This document shows, piece after piece, positions 11,105 through 22,639 of a stretch of DNA of 64,000 nt. The notes below the pieces were generated by a model, which saw only the letters and a list, made by a program, of their open reading frames with translations, was not told the DNA's origin and ran no database searches. A program made the position numbers and the translations under genes. How positions within the stretch are numbered: position 1 is the first letter of the stretch; each line of letters begins with the position of its first letter. This stretch comes from Coenobita brevimanus (lineage: Eukaryota > Arthropoda > Malacostraca > Decapoda > Coenobitidae), in assembly GCA_032717465.1 (NCBI GenBank), contig CM064671.1, positions 53,295,998 through 53,359,997 of the forward strand, in the 5' to 3' direction.

Positions 11105-12084
11105 AAACATTTAAATCACTGTGATCCTGAATTACTATTTTCATGTCTTTCATATTTCCAGATCACCATAAATCATATCACTTGATATTATCTGTTAAAT
11201 CCATCTTATCTCCCTCAGTCTCACTTTTTGCTAACACTGTTTCAGCTTTGTCTCACACGTAATCCACAGTGTCATGAGATAGATCTTAGCACCTATTCAC
11301 TAGTGATTTATTTATCCTCTTTACACCTCAGCTTCTGATTGTATATTATTGCAAAGAATATCGATAGTAAAACCACATATTTAAGGTACCTTTGAATGGT
11401 ACGGAGGAATATGCAAAAAAAATTCACTTAAGAAGAGATGCTACTAATCCTTAGTTTAATGCTACATATTCGTGAAATATGCCGCAAGAGGATCATGTGC
11501 GGACGTCATTTACACTTACATTGTCTTGCCATTTACAAACAGTTGCGTTATGCTTGGGGGAAATATATTCAAACTCTCGGTCTTAGATATTGCCTTGTTA
11601 ATTCCTTGTAGTACGAGGAGTTTTGCTTAATTGGAATAAATATTATAGTAATAGGAAGAAGGAACTTGAATAAAATGCTATCAAAATGAAACAGTTTAAA
11701 ATGCAAATGTCCACTTCCTATAAGTTAAGTTGTCATTGTCACACCTTTACACAGGGACATTGCCTTCATTAAGTTTATTAGATGTTTAATGAGGTTAATC
11801 GTAATATCTTTTCTTTCTGTTGTTGTCCAGCCACGAGGAAATCATTTTTTCACTTATCATAATCCATCTGCAATGTTTTAAAATATATATCGTGTCGAAG
11901 GAGTTAATGAACGAGTAATTTAAATCGTGCAGCAGTGGGAGTTTCTGAATTGGAGCGTCAGGGAATTGCTATAATAAATGCAACGACGTGTTCAGAATAT
12001 GAAAGTTAAAGTGTCAAACGTCCTTGTGTGAAATTTCCCCTTATAGAACCACCCATTTACATTAAATATTGATTAAATTGAAGC

Positions 12085-12185
12085 ACGTTATGGGCAGCAG
12101 TCCTGGATTCCGTTCCCGTCAAAGGAATCGAACCCAAGACTTTCTGATGAGAGTTAGGCAGCTTTCACCTGTACCAAGAAGAGGT
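12085..12185 (-). mobile_element. Second tRNA-like SINE fragment
   Basis: The minus strand has a B-box-like GGGTTCGATTCCTTTGAC downstream of AACTCTCATCAGAAAG, a possible anticodon-arm remnant. Ends and tail are unclear. Confidence 0.35.
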
Positions 12186-12240
12186 AGAAGTTTTCACCTT
12201 GTCACATAACCTGTAACCAAGGTACTGTACACTCAACAAG

Positions 12241-12418
12241 AAAAAAAAAAATGGGAGAAATGGAGTTCCGCCGAGCTAAGCCCTGTATTGGAATATATAG
12301 CCCCGCTAGGGTTACAGGAGCGAGCTACCACTCCCAGCACGGCAGCCCGGGCGAGGCTCGAACTCGCAATCCCCTGATTACGAGTCCAGCGCGCTATCAC
12401 TGTGCTACCGCGCTCCCC
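12241..12418 (-). mobile_element. tRNA-derived SINE with 12-bp target duplication
   Basis: Read on the minus strand, the unit begins GGGGAGCGCGGTAGCAC, carries an A-box-like TAGCACAGTGATAGCG and a CTCGTAA anticodon-loop-like segment. A B-box-like GAGTTCGAGCCTCGC follows, then a non-tRNA body and a homopolymer of 12 T. It is flanked by the direct repeat acactcaacaag at 12229-12240 and 12419-12430, the mark of retroposition. Acceptor pairing is too poor for a functional tRNA gene. Confidence 0.75.
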
Positions 12419-12424
12419 ACACTC

Positions 12425-12480
12425 AACAAGAGCTCCGACTTGTCCACCTGGTCATGGGATATGGCTAGCGTGCATGGAGG
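12425..12480 (+). repeat. Fragment of the repeat family seen at 22560-22650
   Basis: Continues the target sequence of the SINE. The phrases aagagctccgacttg and gggatatggctagcgtg match the reverse complement of 22590-22645 with a few substitutions. Confidence 0.55.
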
Positions 12481-12632
12481 AGAAAAGAAATGGAGTAACG
12501 ACTCTGCGCTAATATTGCGAGACCATTACCTTCATGCCATCTAGTGCACATGCTAGATAAGGGGGAACGGGAATATAAGAGAACGGTTACCGGGTAGACT
12601 TTGTTTAGATTACGAATCAGGAATATATAAGC

Positions 12633-12991
12633 TAGTGATGTATCGGATATCCGCCTCCGCCTCTGCCTCCGCGGAGCCTCCGCGGTGAAAATAATGTCTG
12701 CATTACTATCCACATCCGCGTCTTCAGACAGCAAAATCTCGGCATCATTATCCACCACCGCGTTTCAGATAATAAAAGCTCTGCATAATAATCCGCCTCC
12801 GTGTCAAAGTACCGCAGAGGCTGCTCATCTACTATCCAATATTTCCCCTTTCTCTTTTTATCATAATTCATTTTCTCTCTCCTTTTCATCCACAACTCTC
12901 CTCTCCGTTCCTCTCACCTACCAGTCCCTCTCCCTCTCTCTGTTTCCTTCTCTATCAGCTCTCTTCCTCCCTCTGTCTCTCATTGTTCCTC

Positions 12992-13041
<50 letters not shown>

Positions 13042-13309
13042 ATTTGTAGTAATAGTTATACGTGCTATGTTAATATATAGGCATATCTGGTAGTCCAATA
13101 CTATTTCATAATATGTAAAAAAAAATCCGTGTCCGCGTCCGCAACCGCGAATATGGAGATAAAAATAATCCGCAGTTGTGTCCGGGTCCGCAAAAATTAA
13201 TATCTTAACCTCTGCAGTTTTATCTTCAACCGCAATTTATGAGAAATATATATCCGGCTCCTCCTCCGCCTCCGCGGAACTCTAAAATTTGGTATCCGAT
13301 ACATCACCA
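12633..13309. mobile_element. hAT-type MITE (677 bp)
   Basis: Terminal inverted repeats are TAGTGATGTATCGGATA at the left and the reverse complement of TGGTGATGTATCGGATA at the right. The perfect 8-bp direct duplication ATATAAGC stands at 12625-12632 and 13310-13317. Eight-base duplications with TA/CA-G-starting ends are the hallmark of hAT elements. The inside is GC-rich CCGC/CCTCC repeats near the ends and a (CT)n tract in the middle, without transposase, so it is non-autonomous. Confidence 0.85.
12995..13036. repeat. (CT)n microsatellite inside the MITE
   Basis: Simple CT dinucleotides within the hAT-type element. Confidence 0.95.
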
Positions 13310-13317
13310 ATATAAGC

Positions 13318-14746
<1,429 letters not shown>

Positions 14747-15055
14747 CAGCGTGGCAATAGTGCGTGTGTGTGTGTGTTCGTGTGTACATGCCCGACAAAC
14801 TTTCGAATCGCCAAGTTTCATCCTCTGTTCCGTATTATATTCTTGTGTGGTCATTGTATTATGCTCTTAAATAGGTTTATGTAATGGTTTGGGATAATGA
14901 GCTGGGATCCATAATACTTATAAAATCAGAGTTATATAAAATAATTCGCGTCTCTTGTAGCATGAACCACAATACAGGTTGAGTTGTGGTTCAGAAACTG
15001 AACAAATTCGCCCACACAAGACGCGATGTAGGAGGAAACGGGGAGTATGGGAGTG
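14747..15055 (+). repeat. Left arm, part A, of a large inverted duplication
   Basis: The reverse complement of 22275-22600 matches through tacatgcccgacaa, ttcgaatcgccaag, catcctctg, gagttgtggttcagaaac, ttcgcccaca and atgtaggagga. Arms are diverged and gapped. Confidence 0.85.
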
Positions 15056-15304
15056 AGTGGGACCTTGGCAGGTGAAGAGAAGGGACGTGAGGTGGGGTCA
15101 CGTCATTTACTCCAACAGTTATACATTCTTAGCCATTACAGTATATTTATTAAGGTGTCAGTGATATACTGTATCCTAAATGATAATAAACCTATTTATT
15201 TTTATTGCTTATTTTTATAGGCAACCAATTACTCATTATAATACACCAAACATAGGATACCCCATCCCTCGTTAACAGACAACATGCAGCCTGCTCCACC
15301 ACCT

Positions 15305-15349
<45 letters not shown>

Positions 15350-15974
15350 AGAGACACGCACACATTATTAGTTTGTGCTAATGAGCAATGACGTTCCATA
15401 TACAATGACGTTCCATATAATATATTTACGTAGAATTTAATAGTCAAAATACAAGTGCAATACATAACCAGCTCGCGTTATGGATTACGTTAACCAATAA
15501 ACAATTCTTATTTGCATAATCTACGTTTCAGTAACAGACATGGGGTAGCCACACCGACAGTAATATTTTCGATAATGTTAAAGGAAATCATGTATTCAGT
15601 GGCGGATACCAGCTAGAGAGGAAGTGGCCAGTTACACCCCCAATCCCCATAGCTACGCTGGTGTGTTATGGTGACACTGTACTGCAGATGTTCCTGTTCA
15701 TCTAGTTATGTCAATTATTATAGTTAAAATGCTGATGAACAACCATTCCTTTTGAAAAATACAAACAGCCTATTACGAGCTCTCAAACTATATCATGAAG
15801 CATATTGTGGGATAGTTGCAGCTCTCACGCACCAGTCACAGTCCTTGTCCGTGTGTTTCAGTATTGACTGTGCAGTGCTAATGAACATGCTATTAATGTT
15901 ACAATTCTCTATGTTTATTTTCATTTGAAACAACAAATTCAAAGCAGGATTTCGTTCAGTACACAGAATGTCAA
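15056..15974. other. Unique spacer in the left arm
   Basis: Not matched in the right arm, which has a GC-rich island instead. Contains a (CT)n tract at 15308-15347. No gene recognised. Confidence 0.5.
15308..15347. repeat. (CT)n microsatellite
   Basis: Uninterrupted CT dinucleotides. Confidence 0.97.
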
Positions 15975-16385
15975 ATATAGTATGTGTGTGTGTCTTTGTG
16001 AGTGGGTGTGCATGTGGGACAATACGTGTGATGGGGGTGGGGGTGGTGTAGTGAGTATGTAATGTAGGCATGTCATAATGACAGTGTGGGTGTGTGCATA
16101 CGTGGCTAAGAAATTCAACGACTGATAAATGTAATCTTTGGCTTTAACACTTGATGATACACACGTCAGTACTAGTTAGGTTCTGTTTAAGTTAGTAGCA
16201 TATTAATGATATTGCATATGATTATGTTTTGGGGGCGGAACCAGAAACACACTGAAATAAAAGAAAAATTCACTATGGGTGGCATAATGCAAGAATAACA
16301 TTATTTCAGGAAGAAATATTACTGTACAGTAACATCCATTTAACAAATAACGTTGTAGGTGCAGCGTTTCTTATGCTTAGCTCAG
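15975..16385 (+). repeat. Left arm, part B, of the large inverted duplication
   Basis: The reverse complement of 20270-20660 matches through gtgggtgtgcatgtggg, atgggggtggggg, tttggctttaacacttg, gttaggttctgtt, attatgttttggggg, actatgggtggcata and ttaacaaataacgttg. Confidence 0.9.
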
Positions 16386-16464
16386 TGGATTTCCTTTGAT
16401 TAGTATATTGTTATACTATAGCTTTGAGTTAAGTAATACATGTTATATATTGTATTATAATTGA

Positions 16465-16720
16465 TGTTAGGATGGCTCACCCATGGACGTTCACTAGAAA
16501 CAACATCGTTCAGACAGCAAGTGCTGTTGTTTGCAGCTTACCGGCAGTTGTTATTGATCACATGTAATGGGGTCTATAAAAGCCCGCGTTGCTAAAAGAA
16601 AAGCGGGGATCCGCTCTTTTGCTCAGTGTTAACGTGCGCCCCTATGAAGCGTGAGGGTCTGAGATAGAATCTCGGCCATGTCAGTGTGATTAAGTTGTTA
16701 AGTTTCATATCGGTTATTAC
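16465..16720 (+). mobile_element. Candidate solo LTR with TATA box
   Basis: A TGTTAGG start, a TATAAAA box at 16575-16581 and a GC-rich hairpin-like aagcggggatccgctctt downstream are seen. A TCAGT initiator-like site lies at 16623-16627, and the segment has a possible end near TTATTACA. The layout resembles U3-R-U5 of a retrotransposon LTR or any TATA promoter. No second copy was found, so boundaries are tentative. Confidence 0.3.
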
Positions 16721-16802
16721 ACTCACACTGACTACCTTATTCCTCAGCGATTTTTAAAAAAACTATATCACGATTGGAAAGCAGCGCCTTAGGCATGTCA
16801 GC

Positions 16803-16915
16803 AGGTGGCAAGACGTCTAGCGGGTTGGCAAGATGTCTAGCGGGTTGGCAAGATGTCTAGCGAGTTGGCAAGATGTCTAGAGAGTTGGCAAGATGTCTAG
16901 AGAGTTGTCATTGTG
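16803..16915 (+). repeat. 20-bp minisatellite, 5-6 units
   Basis: Units of ggcaagatgtctagcgggtt with single-base variants (acgtctag, agagagtt) run head to tail. Confidence 0.93.
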
Positions 16916-17297
16916 CCAGTCAGGAATGCATCATAATTTAATGGGATAATGTGCCATTGTAACTAGACAGTTGTATTAAAAAAAAAAAAAATAAATGTGC
17001 ACAATGCCCGTAAAAGTGCCCTTTAATACAAATCATGTCAGTGAGCAAAATACAGGAAATAGTATTGTATCAGTCATACTCTCAGATAAGCTGTAGTAAG
17101 CTATTAAAGTTACTGTTAGAATGTTATATTGCATGGAATTATATTCACTATAATCTGACGATAAAATCAAAATACACATACAATTTGTATGGAACTCATT
17201 TATCAGTAGGAAGTTTATTAATATATTCAGTTCGATGACATATTCAATTCTTGCTACCATCAGGCGATTTTCTTCATCCTTTCGGGAACTTCATGAC

Positions 17298-17511
17298 AAA
17301 GGGAGTTGATAAAGAATAAATTTAAAGGGAGCTAATGACGAATACATTGTAGAGGAGTTAATAAAGAATAAATTTTAGAGGGAGTAGATAAAGAATAAAT
17401 TTTAGAGGGAGTAGATAAAGAATAAATTTTAGAGGGAGCTAATAAAGAATACATTGTCGAGAGAGCTAATAAAAAATACATCTTAGAGGGAGTTAATAAA
17501 GAGTAAATCTA
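17298..17511 (+). repeat. 27-bp minisatellite, about 8 units
   Basis: Units built on gggagtagataaagaataaa plus ttttaga repeat with substitutions. Confidence 0.9.
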
Positions 17512-17809
17512 ACCCTTTCAGCTCAAGCAGTTTCTCCCAGGCTGATTTTGAGACAGGTGTGTCATAGGTCGGTACTTTACCTGGCAGTGACCTAGGCCGA
17601 ATAAAACTGCCTCATGTACTGCCAAGAATAGAATAAGAACAGCAGCATTGTTGTGGAGAGTCAGCACCATCTGAGGAGCTGTTGGGTCAGTGCCTTATAC
17701 CTGAGAAACACTTACTGTAACTAAATAGAAATGTTTGGTAGGAATAAAAATAGGACAGAAGCGTCATCGTAATAGAGAGGGACAGGCCTTCACACTGATG
17801 ACGTGATTT

Positions 17810-18118
17810 TCATTATATGTTGGTAAATTCGGAAGATTTATATTTGACTGGAGAGACTTTTAGAACTGAAGGGGACGGATGCAGCATTATAACCAAGTTA
17901 AGCGCCCTCAGAGAGTCCATACCTTCACCAGCACCTATACCAGGCAACTCAGATAAACACCAAAATGCGATCAACTCTTCCTTGGCCCATGACCCACATA
18001 TCAGATAAAAAAATCATTGGAATCTATTAACTTTTGATATATACTTTGGACAAACAGACCAACAGACAAACAGGCATGAATGCACAACCTCCTCCAGCCT
18101 CGTTGGCGGAGGTAATAA
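17810..18118 (+). repeat. Second copy of the ...GGCGGAGGTAATAA repeat
   Basis: Shares ttggcccatgacccac, the aca.cctcctcca stretch and the end gttggcggaggtaataa with 3845-4205. The stretch before the end has cagaccaacagacaaacagg, a motif widespread in marine-invertebrate dispersed repeats. Confidence 0.65.
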
Positions 18119-18519
18119 CGTGTTTTTGACTAGAGGTTCTCCCGAAGTCGAGTAAATATCATCTAGTGGCAGCAGAAACACCTTTACTCGTATTGATGCG
18201 TCAGTGGAGTGAAAAGAATCAGACTACGCTGAACCACCACCATCGTAGGAGAGGCTAGGTCAGTATTTTGCCTGAGAGACATTCCTGCTGAAAAAACAAA
18301 AATCTACAGATGCCTTCAAGTTATGTGGATGGTAATTGTAACTTTTTTTTCAGCTCAGAAATCGTCTGACCGCAACAAGACAAAAATATAAAGGACAACC
18401 GCGACACTACCTCATATATGTCGTTATCTCAGTAAAATCCTTTGACGGTAGCTTAAGTAAAATAAATGAAGGGGTGGCAGTGAAAATATTATCTAATACT
18501 CACCCATTTGCCCCAACTC

Positions 18520-18860
18520 GAGGAAGTATCCACAAGCCTAAAGGTCACAAAGTTGTGTTACACATCACGTAATGTCACTTCACCTGCACCGCTCTGACCC
18601 AGTGGCAGGAAGAGAGGTAGACCGAGGTCAAGGTGGGGTTAAGAGGATAAAGTGAGTAAAATTGCCTGGCAGTAACGAAAATAAAGGGCGTCCTGGTAGT
18701 GAAAGGGTTAAATATGACTCTGGCCTCTGCCCCAACACAAGGAAATGCCCACAAACCCAGAGGTCAGCGAGTTACGTTACGAGTTGCAAAATCTGACTTC
18801 ACCTGCAGCGCTGTGACCGGATGGGCGAAGGAGGGGTAGACCGAGAACAAGATGGAGCAG
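18520..18860 (+). repeat. Local direct duplication (about 120 bp, ~210 bp apart)
   Basis: 18520-18640 and 18730-18860 both read ...ccacaa.cc..aggtca..gagtt, then cttcacctgca, cgct.tgacc and gaggtagaccgag. Confidence 0.7.
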
Positions 18861-19095
18861 AGGGAAAGGGGAAGGGAAGGAAGAGAGGCAAGGTGAAGAA
18901 GAGGAAAAGGTGGAGTAGAAGGAGAGGAAAGGTGGAGGAGAATCAAGGTTGAAGATCAGGAAAGTAAAGACGGAGAAGGAGAGGTAAGGTGGAGGAGAAT
19001 GAGAGGCAAGGTGGAGCGGAAGGAGAGGCAAGGTGGAAAAGTAGAGTAGATCGAGAATCAGACGGAGAAGGAGAGGTATACCGAGAACATGGATG
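18855..19095 (+). repeat. Purine-rich degenerate minisatellite
   Basis: Repeated gagaggcaaggtggagnag-like units with irregular length. Open minus-strand frames across it are artefacts of base composition. Confidence 0.75.
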
Positions 19096-19160
19096 AGAAG
19101 TGGAGGTACACCTAAAGAAAGCATATAAACGTGTGTGGTGTGTTATAGGAAGAGGGATGG

Positions 19161-19345
19161 AAATGCAACGTTGGGTCTGGTTAGTACTTGGATGGGTGAC
19201 CGCCTGGGAACACCAGATGCTGTTGGCATCCCTACGTGTCAAGTGGGGTTGGTGGAAGATTAGTGCCCCTCCCTGTAAAACAATTAACTCTAAGCCATTG
19301 GCCACCCCGTCTGGGATACATGGCGTCTGGCAATGAATGAATGAA
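19161..19345 (+). mobile_element. 5S rRNA-derived SINE-like unit (3' half of 5S plus tail)
   Basis: Bases 19161-19229 contain ggtctggttagtacttggat, then gggtgaccgcctgggaacac and gctgttggc. This is the 3' half of a eukaryotic 5S rRNA, including most of the internal control region, with few changes. The 5' half of 5S is absent. After about 90 bases of unrelated sequence the unit ends in a tgaatgaatgaa simple repeat, as SINE tails do. It is either a 5S pseudogene or a SINE3-like 5S-derived SINE. It lies against the 3' end of a mariner remnant. Confidence 0.75.
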
Positions 19346-19349
19346 AGTC

Positions 19350-19815
19350 CACCCACTCTTCTTCACGATCACCTCCCGCAGTCTGTATGACACAGAGGCG
19401 ACATGATTCCGTGTGAGCTGCTGCTGGTTTGTGAACAGTTCTCTCTGGGCTTGGATGTGGGCCAGTAGTTCATCTGGTGTCTGTTCCCTCTCAGGCTCCC
19501 AACATTTAACCATATTTCCCCATACATTTCGAACTGGATTCATATCTGCTTACTGGGCCAATCGAGCAGCTGCAGGTCCACTCGACCTCTAAACCATTCC
19601 GAGAATCTTCTCGCCTTGTGGTTTAGGCAGCGGTCCGGAATAAAAATTATGGCCCGGGAGGAAACACAGTTCCGTTCCTGAACTGAGGGGAAGAAAAAAT
19701 CTTGCAAAAGTTCAATGTATTTTTCTGCAATGAACCTCCTCGCAATCCTGGTGACGTCATCCATGCCGTGGATGCACACCCACCCCCAGACATTGATGTG
19801 TCATCTTATAGCCAA
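19350..19815 (-). pseudogene. Tc1/mariner-type transposase, C-terminal half, decayed
   Basis: On the minus strand, HINVWGWVCIHGMDD leads into RFIAEKYIELLQDFF, PSVQERN, IFIPDRCLNHKAR, WFRGRVDLQLLDWPS and then MNPVRNVWGNMVKCWEPE, QNHVASV-type residues and the GW ending. These are the second and third catalytic blocks of Tc1/mariner DDE transposases. The usual Asp of the second block survives in DRC. The third-block Asn-Pro-(Ile/Val) context is altered to MNPVRN, replacing the usual catalytic acidic residue after NPI. At least one stop or frame break falls near 19540, and the N-terminal DNA-binding half is missing. Confidence 0.8.
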
Positions 19816-20269
19816 TTCGTAGATGTTCCTACGGTGGTATCTGCACGTGAATAGAATACACATCGTTCATACAGTTTCCTTTCTATTATCATTGACGCTT
19901 TGGGAAAAGTCACCGTTTTTCATACTGGTTCATTATGCACTATTTGCATGGTATATTTTACGGGGATTAAAAGGTTTAATAAATAATGGTGCAAATATTG
20001 CTAATATGCGTTCATCTAGAAGAATTATTACTTTGAATATCAAATGATCAGCAAATGTTTAATGATATTACCGTTGTTTAGTGATACAGTACAAAAATAA
20101 GTTATGTTATGCGGGTCATCAGTAAATATTTTCAAATGCATTTGAGTACCTTCGCCTTCAGAATCCTTTTCTCTATCATTAAATTTTATGGATACAAAAT
20201 ACCTGGAAACAAAAATATAGGGAAGTGTCGGACATACGATTAACGCAGCTCTATACTCTGGCCTTTAAC
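19816..20269. other. Non-coding, nothing recognised
   Basis: AT-rich sequence in the loop of the large inverted duplication, after the mariner relic. No terminal inverted repeat of that relic was located. Confidence 0.5.
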
Positions 20270-20660
20270 TAATAAGTATAAGAAACGCTGAACCTACAAC
20301 GTTATTTGTTAAATGGATGTTTCTATAGTGTAATATTTCTTCTTGAAATGATGTTATTCATGCATTATGCCACCCATAGTGAATTTTTCTATTATTTCAG
20401 GGTGTTTTTAGTTCTGCCCCCAAAACATAATCATATATAATACCATTAATATGCTAGAAACTTATAAACAGAACCTAACTAGTTCCGAGGTGTGTGTCAC
20501 CAAGTGTTAAAGCCAAAGATTATATTTATCAGTCGTGGACGTCCTTAGCCATGTACACACACACCCACACTGTCATTATGACATACCCACATTACATACT
20601 AAACCACCCCCACCCCCATCACATGTATTGTCCCACATGCACACCCACTCACACACGTGG
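20270..20660 (-). repeat. Right arm, part B, of the large inverted duplication
   Basis: Inverted copy of 15975-16385. See the shared phrases listed there. Confidence 0.9.
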
Positions 20661-22274
20661 GATCGCCACGAGTCCTGTAGGAGTTGGTGGATGGCGTGGT
20701 GGGCATCCCTCTTTCTGTAGAGGCCCTGGGTGATGCAGGGCTCTCTGTACTAGGGCCGAAGAGGGCCAGGAGGCACACCGCACGGCGCTGGACCTTAGTC
20801 ATCGTCGGGGTACTGGGGGCGGACCTGGGGAGGCCCGGGCCTAGGGTCGGCTGTGGGGAGGACAGCACCCTGGCTGAGCTGCCGTCTCGTCCGACAGGGG
20901 CGGCCGTCAGGGAGGAACTGTGGCCACCTGCACCGGGGGAAGTCTGGCTGCTGCTGCAGGCATCAGGGGAGGCATGCTGACACCGGGAACTGCTGTCTCG
21001 TCTGCGGGAGGAGGCCATCAGGACTGGACTGTGTCCTCTCGTCCTGGCGGAGTCCATCAGTACCTGGGGAGGATGGGACTACAATGACAGAACACCTGGT
21101 CTTCCGGACGTGTCACACGGTCTGGTCTCTAGTGGGGTTCCTGTAGGGGAGCAGATCCCACCCTCTCGAGGGGAGAGACGGGGAGAGGGGCGCCTCGCTC
21201 TGCCACAGGAGGGGTAGGCGAAGCAAGAGGCATTTCGCCCTGTAGGAGCTTGGGGATGAGCAGAGGAGCGCAGCCAAGGGCCAGCCCTCCTACTTGTTAG
21301 GCCCGTGAGGCCCCGCCAAAACTCCGGTCCTGGGTGTGTGGGGGAGGTCTGGGGGACATTTCCTCCATCACGCAGCCCCATTGGGCACTGCTTGTACTCC
21401 TACAGAAGACAGTCGTGTGAGTTGAGTTGGGGGAGACTCCTCCGGACACCACCAGCCCTGGTGGCTGGGAGTAGGCACCGAACAGGTGCTCCTGGCAATA
21501 GCCACAGCTCCGGCGGAGTCTGCACTCCTGCCGCAGGCCCTGGGACTCCTGTCCAGGTGACGTTGGAGGAAGAGGTCAGGCGAACTCTTTCAGCCTAAGC
21601 CACAGCTCCGGTGGAGCGTTTCCTTCTGTCAGGGTTGTGACTCCTGTCCCAGTGACTTCGGGAGGAAGAGGTCGGGCGAACTCTCTTGGCCTAAGCCACA
21701 GCTCCAGTTGAGCTTGTCCTCCCTCCATCGGGGTTGGGACAGCACTGGGGGACGACTGGCGTTCTGTCCCGCGTGGTACCTCAGGCAGAGTGTACCCCAG
21801 GGCCCGCTTCCCTGCTCGGGAACAGCGGCGAAGGTTGTCAGGTGGACATTCCGACATGCCAGTTCCTGGAGGTGGTTGGCAGAGGATGGATGACTGGCGG
21901 TCCCTCCACCCACAGTATACCCGATGGGTTTTTGCCACTGCTCCCTTGGGGAATAGCAACCCTTGAAGCTCCTTCAGAGTCCTCTGTTAAATAGGCTGCC
22001 AATCCAGGGGACTCGGCATCCGAGGGTTTGCATGGGATCTTGCCACTGCAAGTTCCACCCCAATTCTGGCGAGTGTATTGAAGTGTGTACTTTTACTGTA
22101 CACTGCCCGGTGGTCTGGCTGTGGGGAAGAGGGGCGTAGGGTCATCGGGAAGATACACTGTTTATGCCCGGAAGGCTCAGCAGGTGAAAAGAGCCTCTCC
22201 GTCATCTCCTTGTGGGGTGGGGGTCACCTCCCTGTACTCTGCTTCTAGGGTAATAGTGTCTGGCTCGCTCCGCC
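20661..22274 (-). other. GC-rich island with Pro/Ser-rich open frames and ~98-bp tandem units
   Basis: Base composition jumps from AT-rich to clearly GC-rich exactly between the two parts of the right arm. The minus strand carries several long frames, the largest of about 150 codons at 20599-21057, rich in Ser, Pro, Arg and Gly. Three ~98-base units around cacagctccggtggagc stand at about 21500-21790. I do not recognise a protein family. It could be a decayed GC-rich coding or transposon insertion absent from the left arm, or a CpG-rich regulatory region. Evidence for translation is weak, because frames shift and stops are frequent at unit borders. Confidence 0.45.
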
Positions 22275-22600
22275 GAGCCGGTATTTCACCCATACTCCCT
22301 TCCTCCTACATAGCGCCTTTTGTGGGCGAACTTGTTCATTGTTTCTGAACCACAACTCTACCTGAATCGTGGCTCATGCTAAAAGACAAGAGAGGAATTA
22401 CTTTAAATAATTCAGGCTTTATAAATTGAATAGTGCACGGCTCATTATCCCAATGAAAATAAGTATTAGCCTATATCATGGCATAATACAATGGCCACAT
22501 AATAATATAATACGGTACAGAGGATGAAGCTTGGCGATTCGAAAAATTGTCGGGCATGTACACACGAACACACACACACACACGCGCTGTTGCCACGTTA
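22275..22600 (-). repeat. Right arm, part A, of the large inverted duplication
   Basis: Inverted copy of 14747-15055. Confidence 0.85.
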
Positions 22601-22639
22601 GCCATATCCCCTGACAAGGTGACCCAGTCGGAACTCTTG

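Larger units (their letters stand above)
9219..12070 (+). repeat. Copy 2 of the ~2.5 kb direct duplication
   Basis: Same orientation and landmark order as 1-2470, about 9.2-9.6 kb away. It has a ~330-base segment at about 9246-9590 that copy 1 lacks and an extra stretch near 10540-10650. Right boundary near 12070. Confidence 0.9.

Noticed and set aside
12251..12420. A functional tRNA gene
   Set aside because: A- and B-box-like elements exist, but the acceptor arms do not pair and target duplications show a retroposed SINE.
16803..17511. CRISPR array
   Set aside because: The repeats are contiguous minisatellites without spacers, and the sequence is eukaryotic.
19161..19229. A functional 5S rRNA gene
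   Set aside because: Only the 3' half of 5S is present, and there is no T-run terminator directly after it.
20599..21057. A 152-codon Ser/Arg-rich gene on the minus strand
   Set aside because: It spans the border between the inverted arm and the GC-rich island. No domain, and composition explains its openness.
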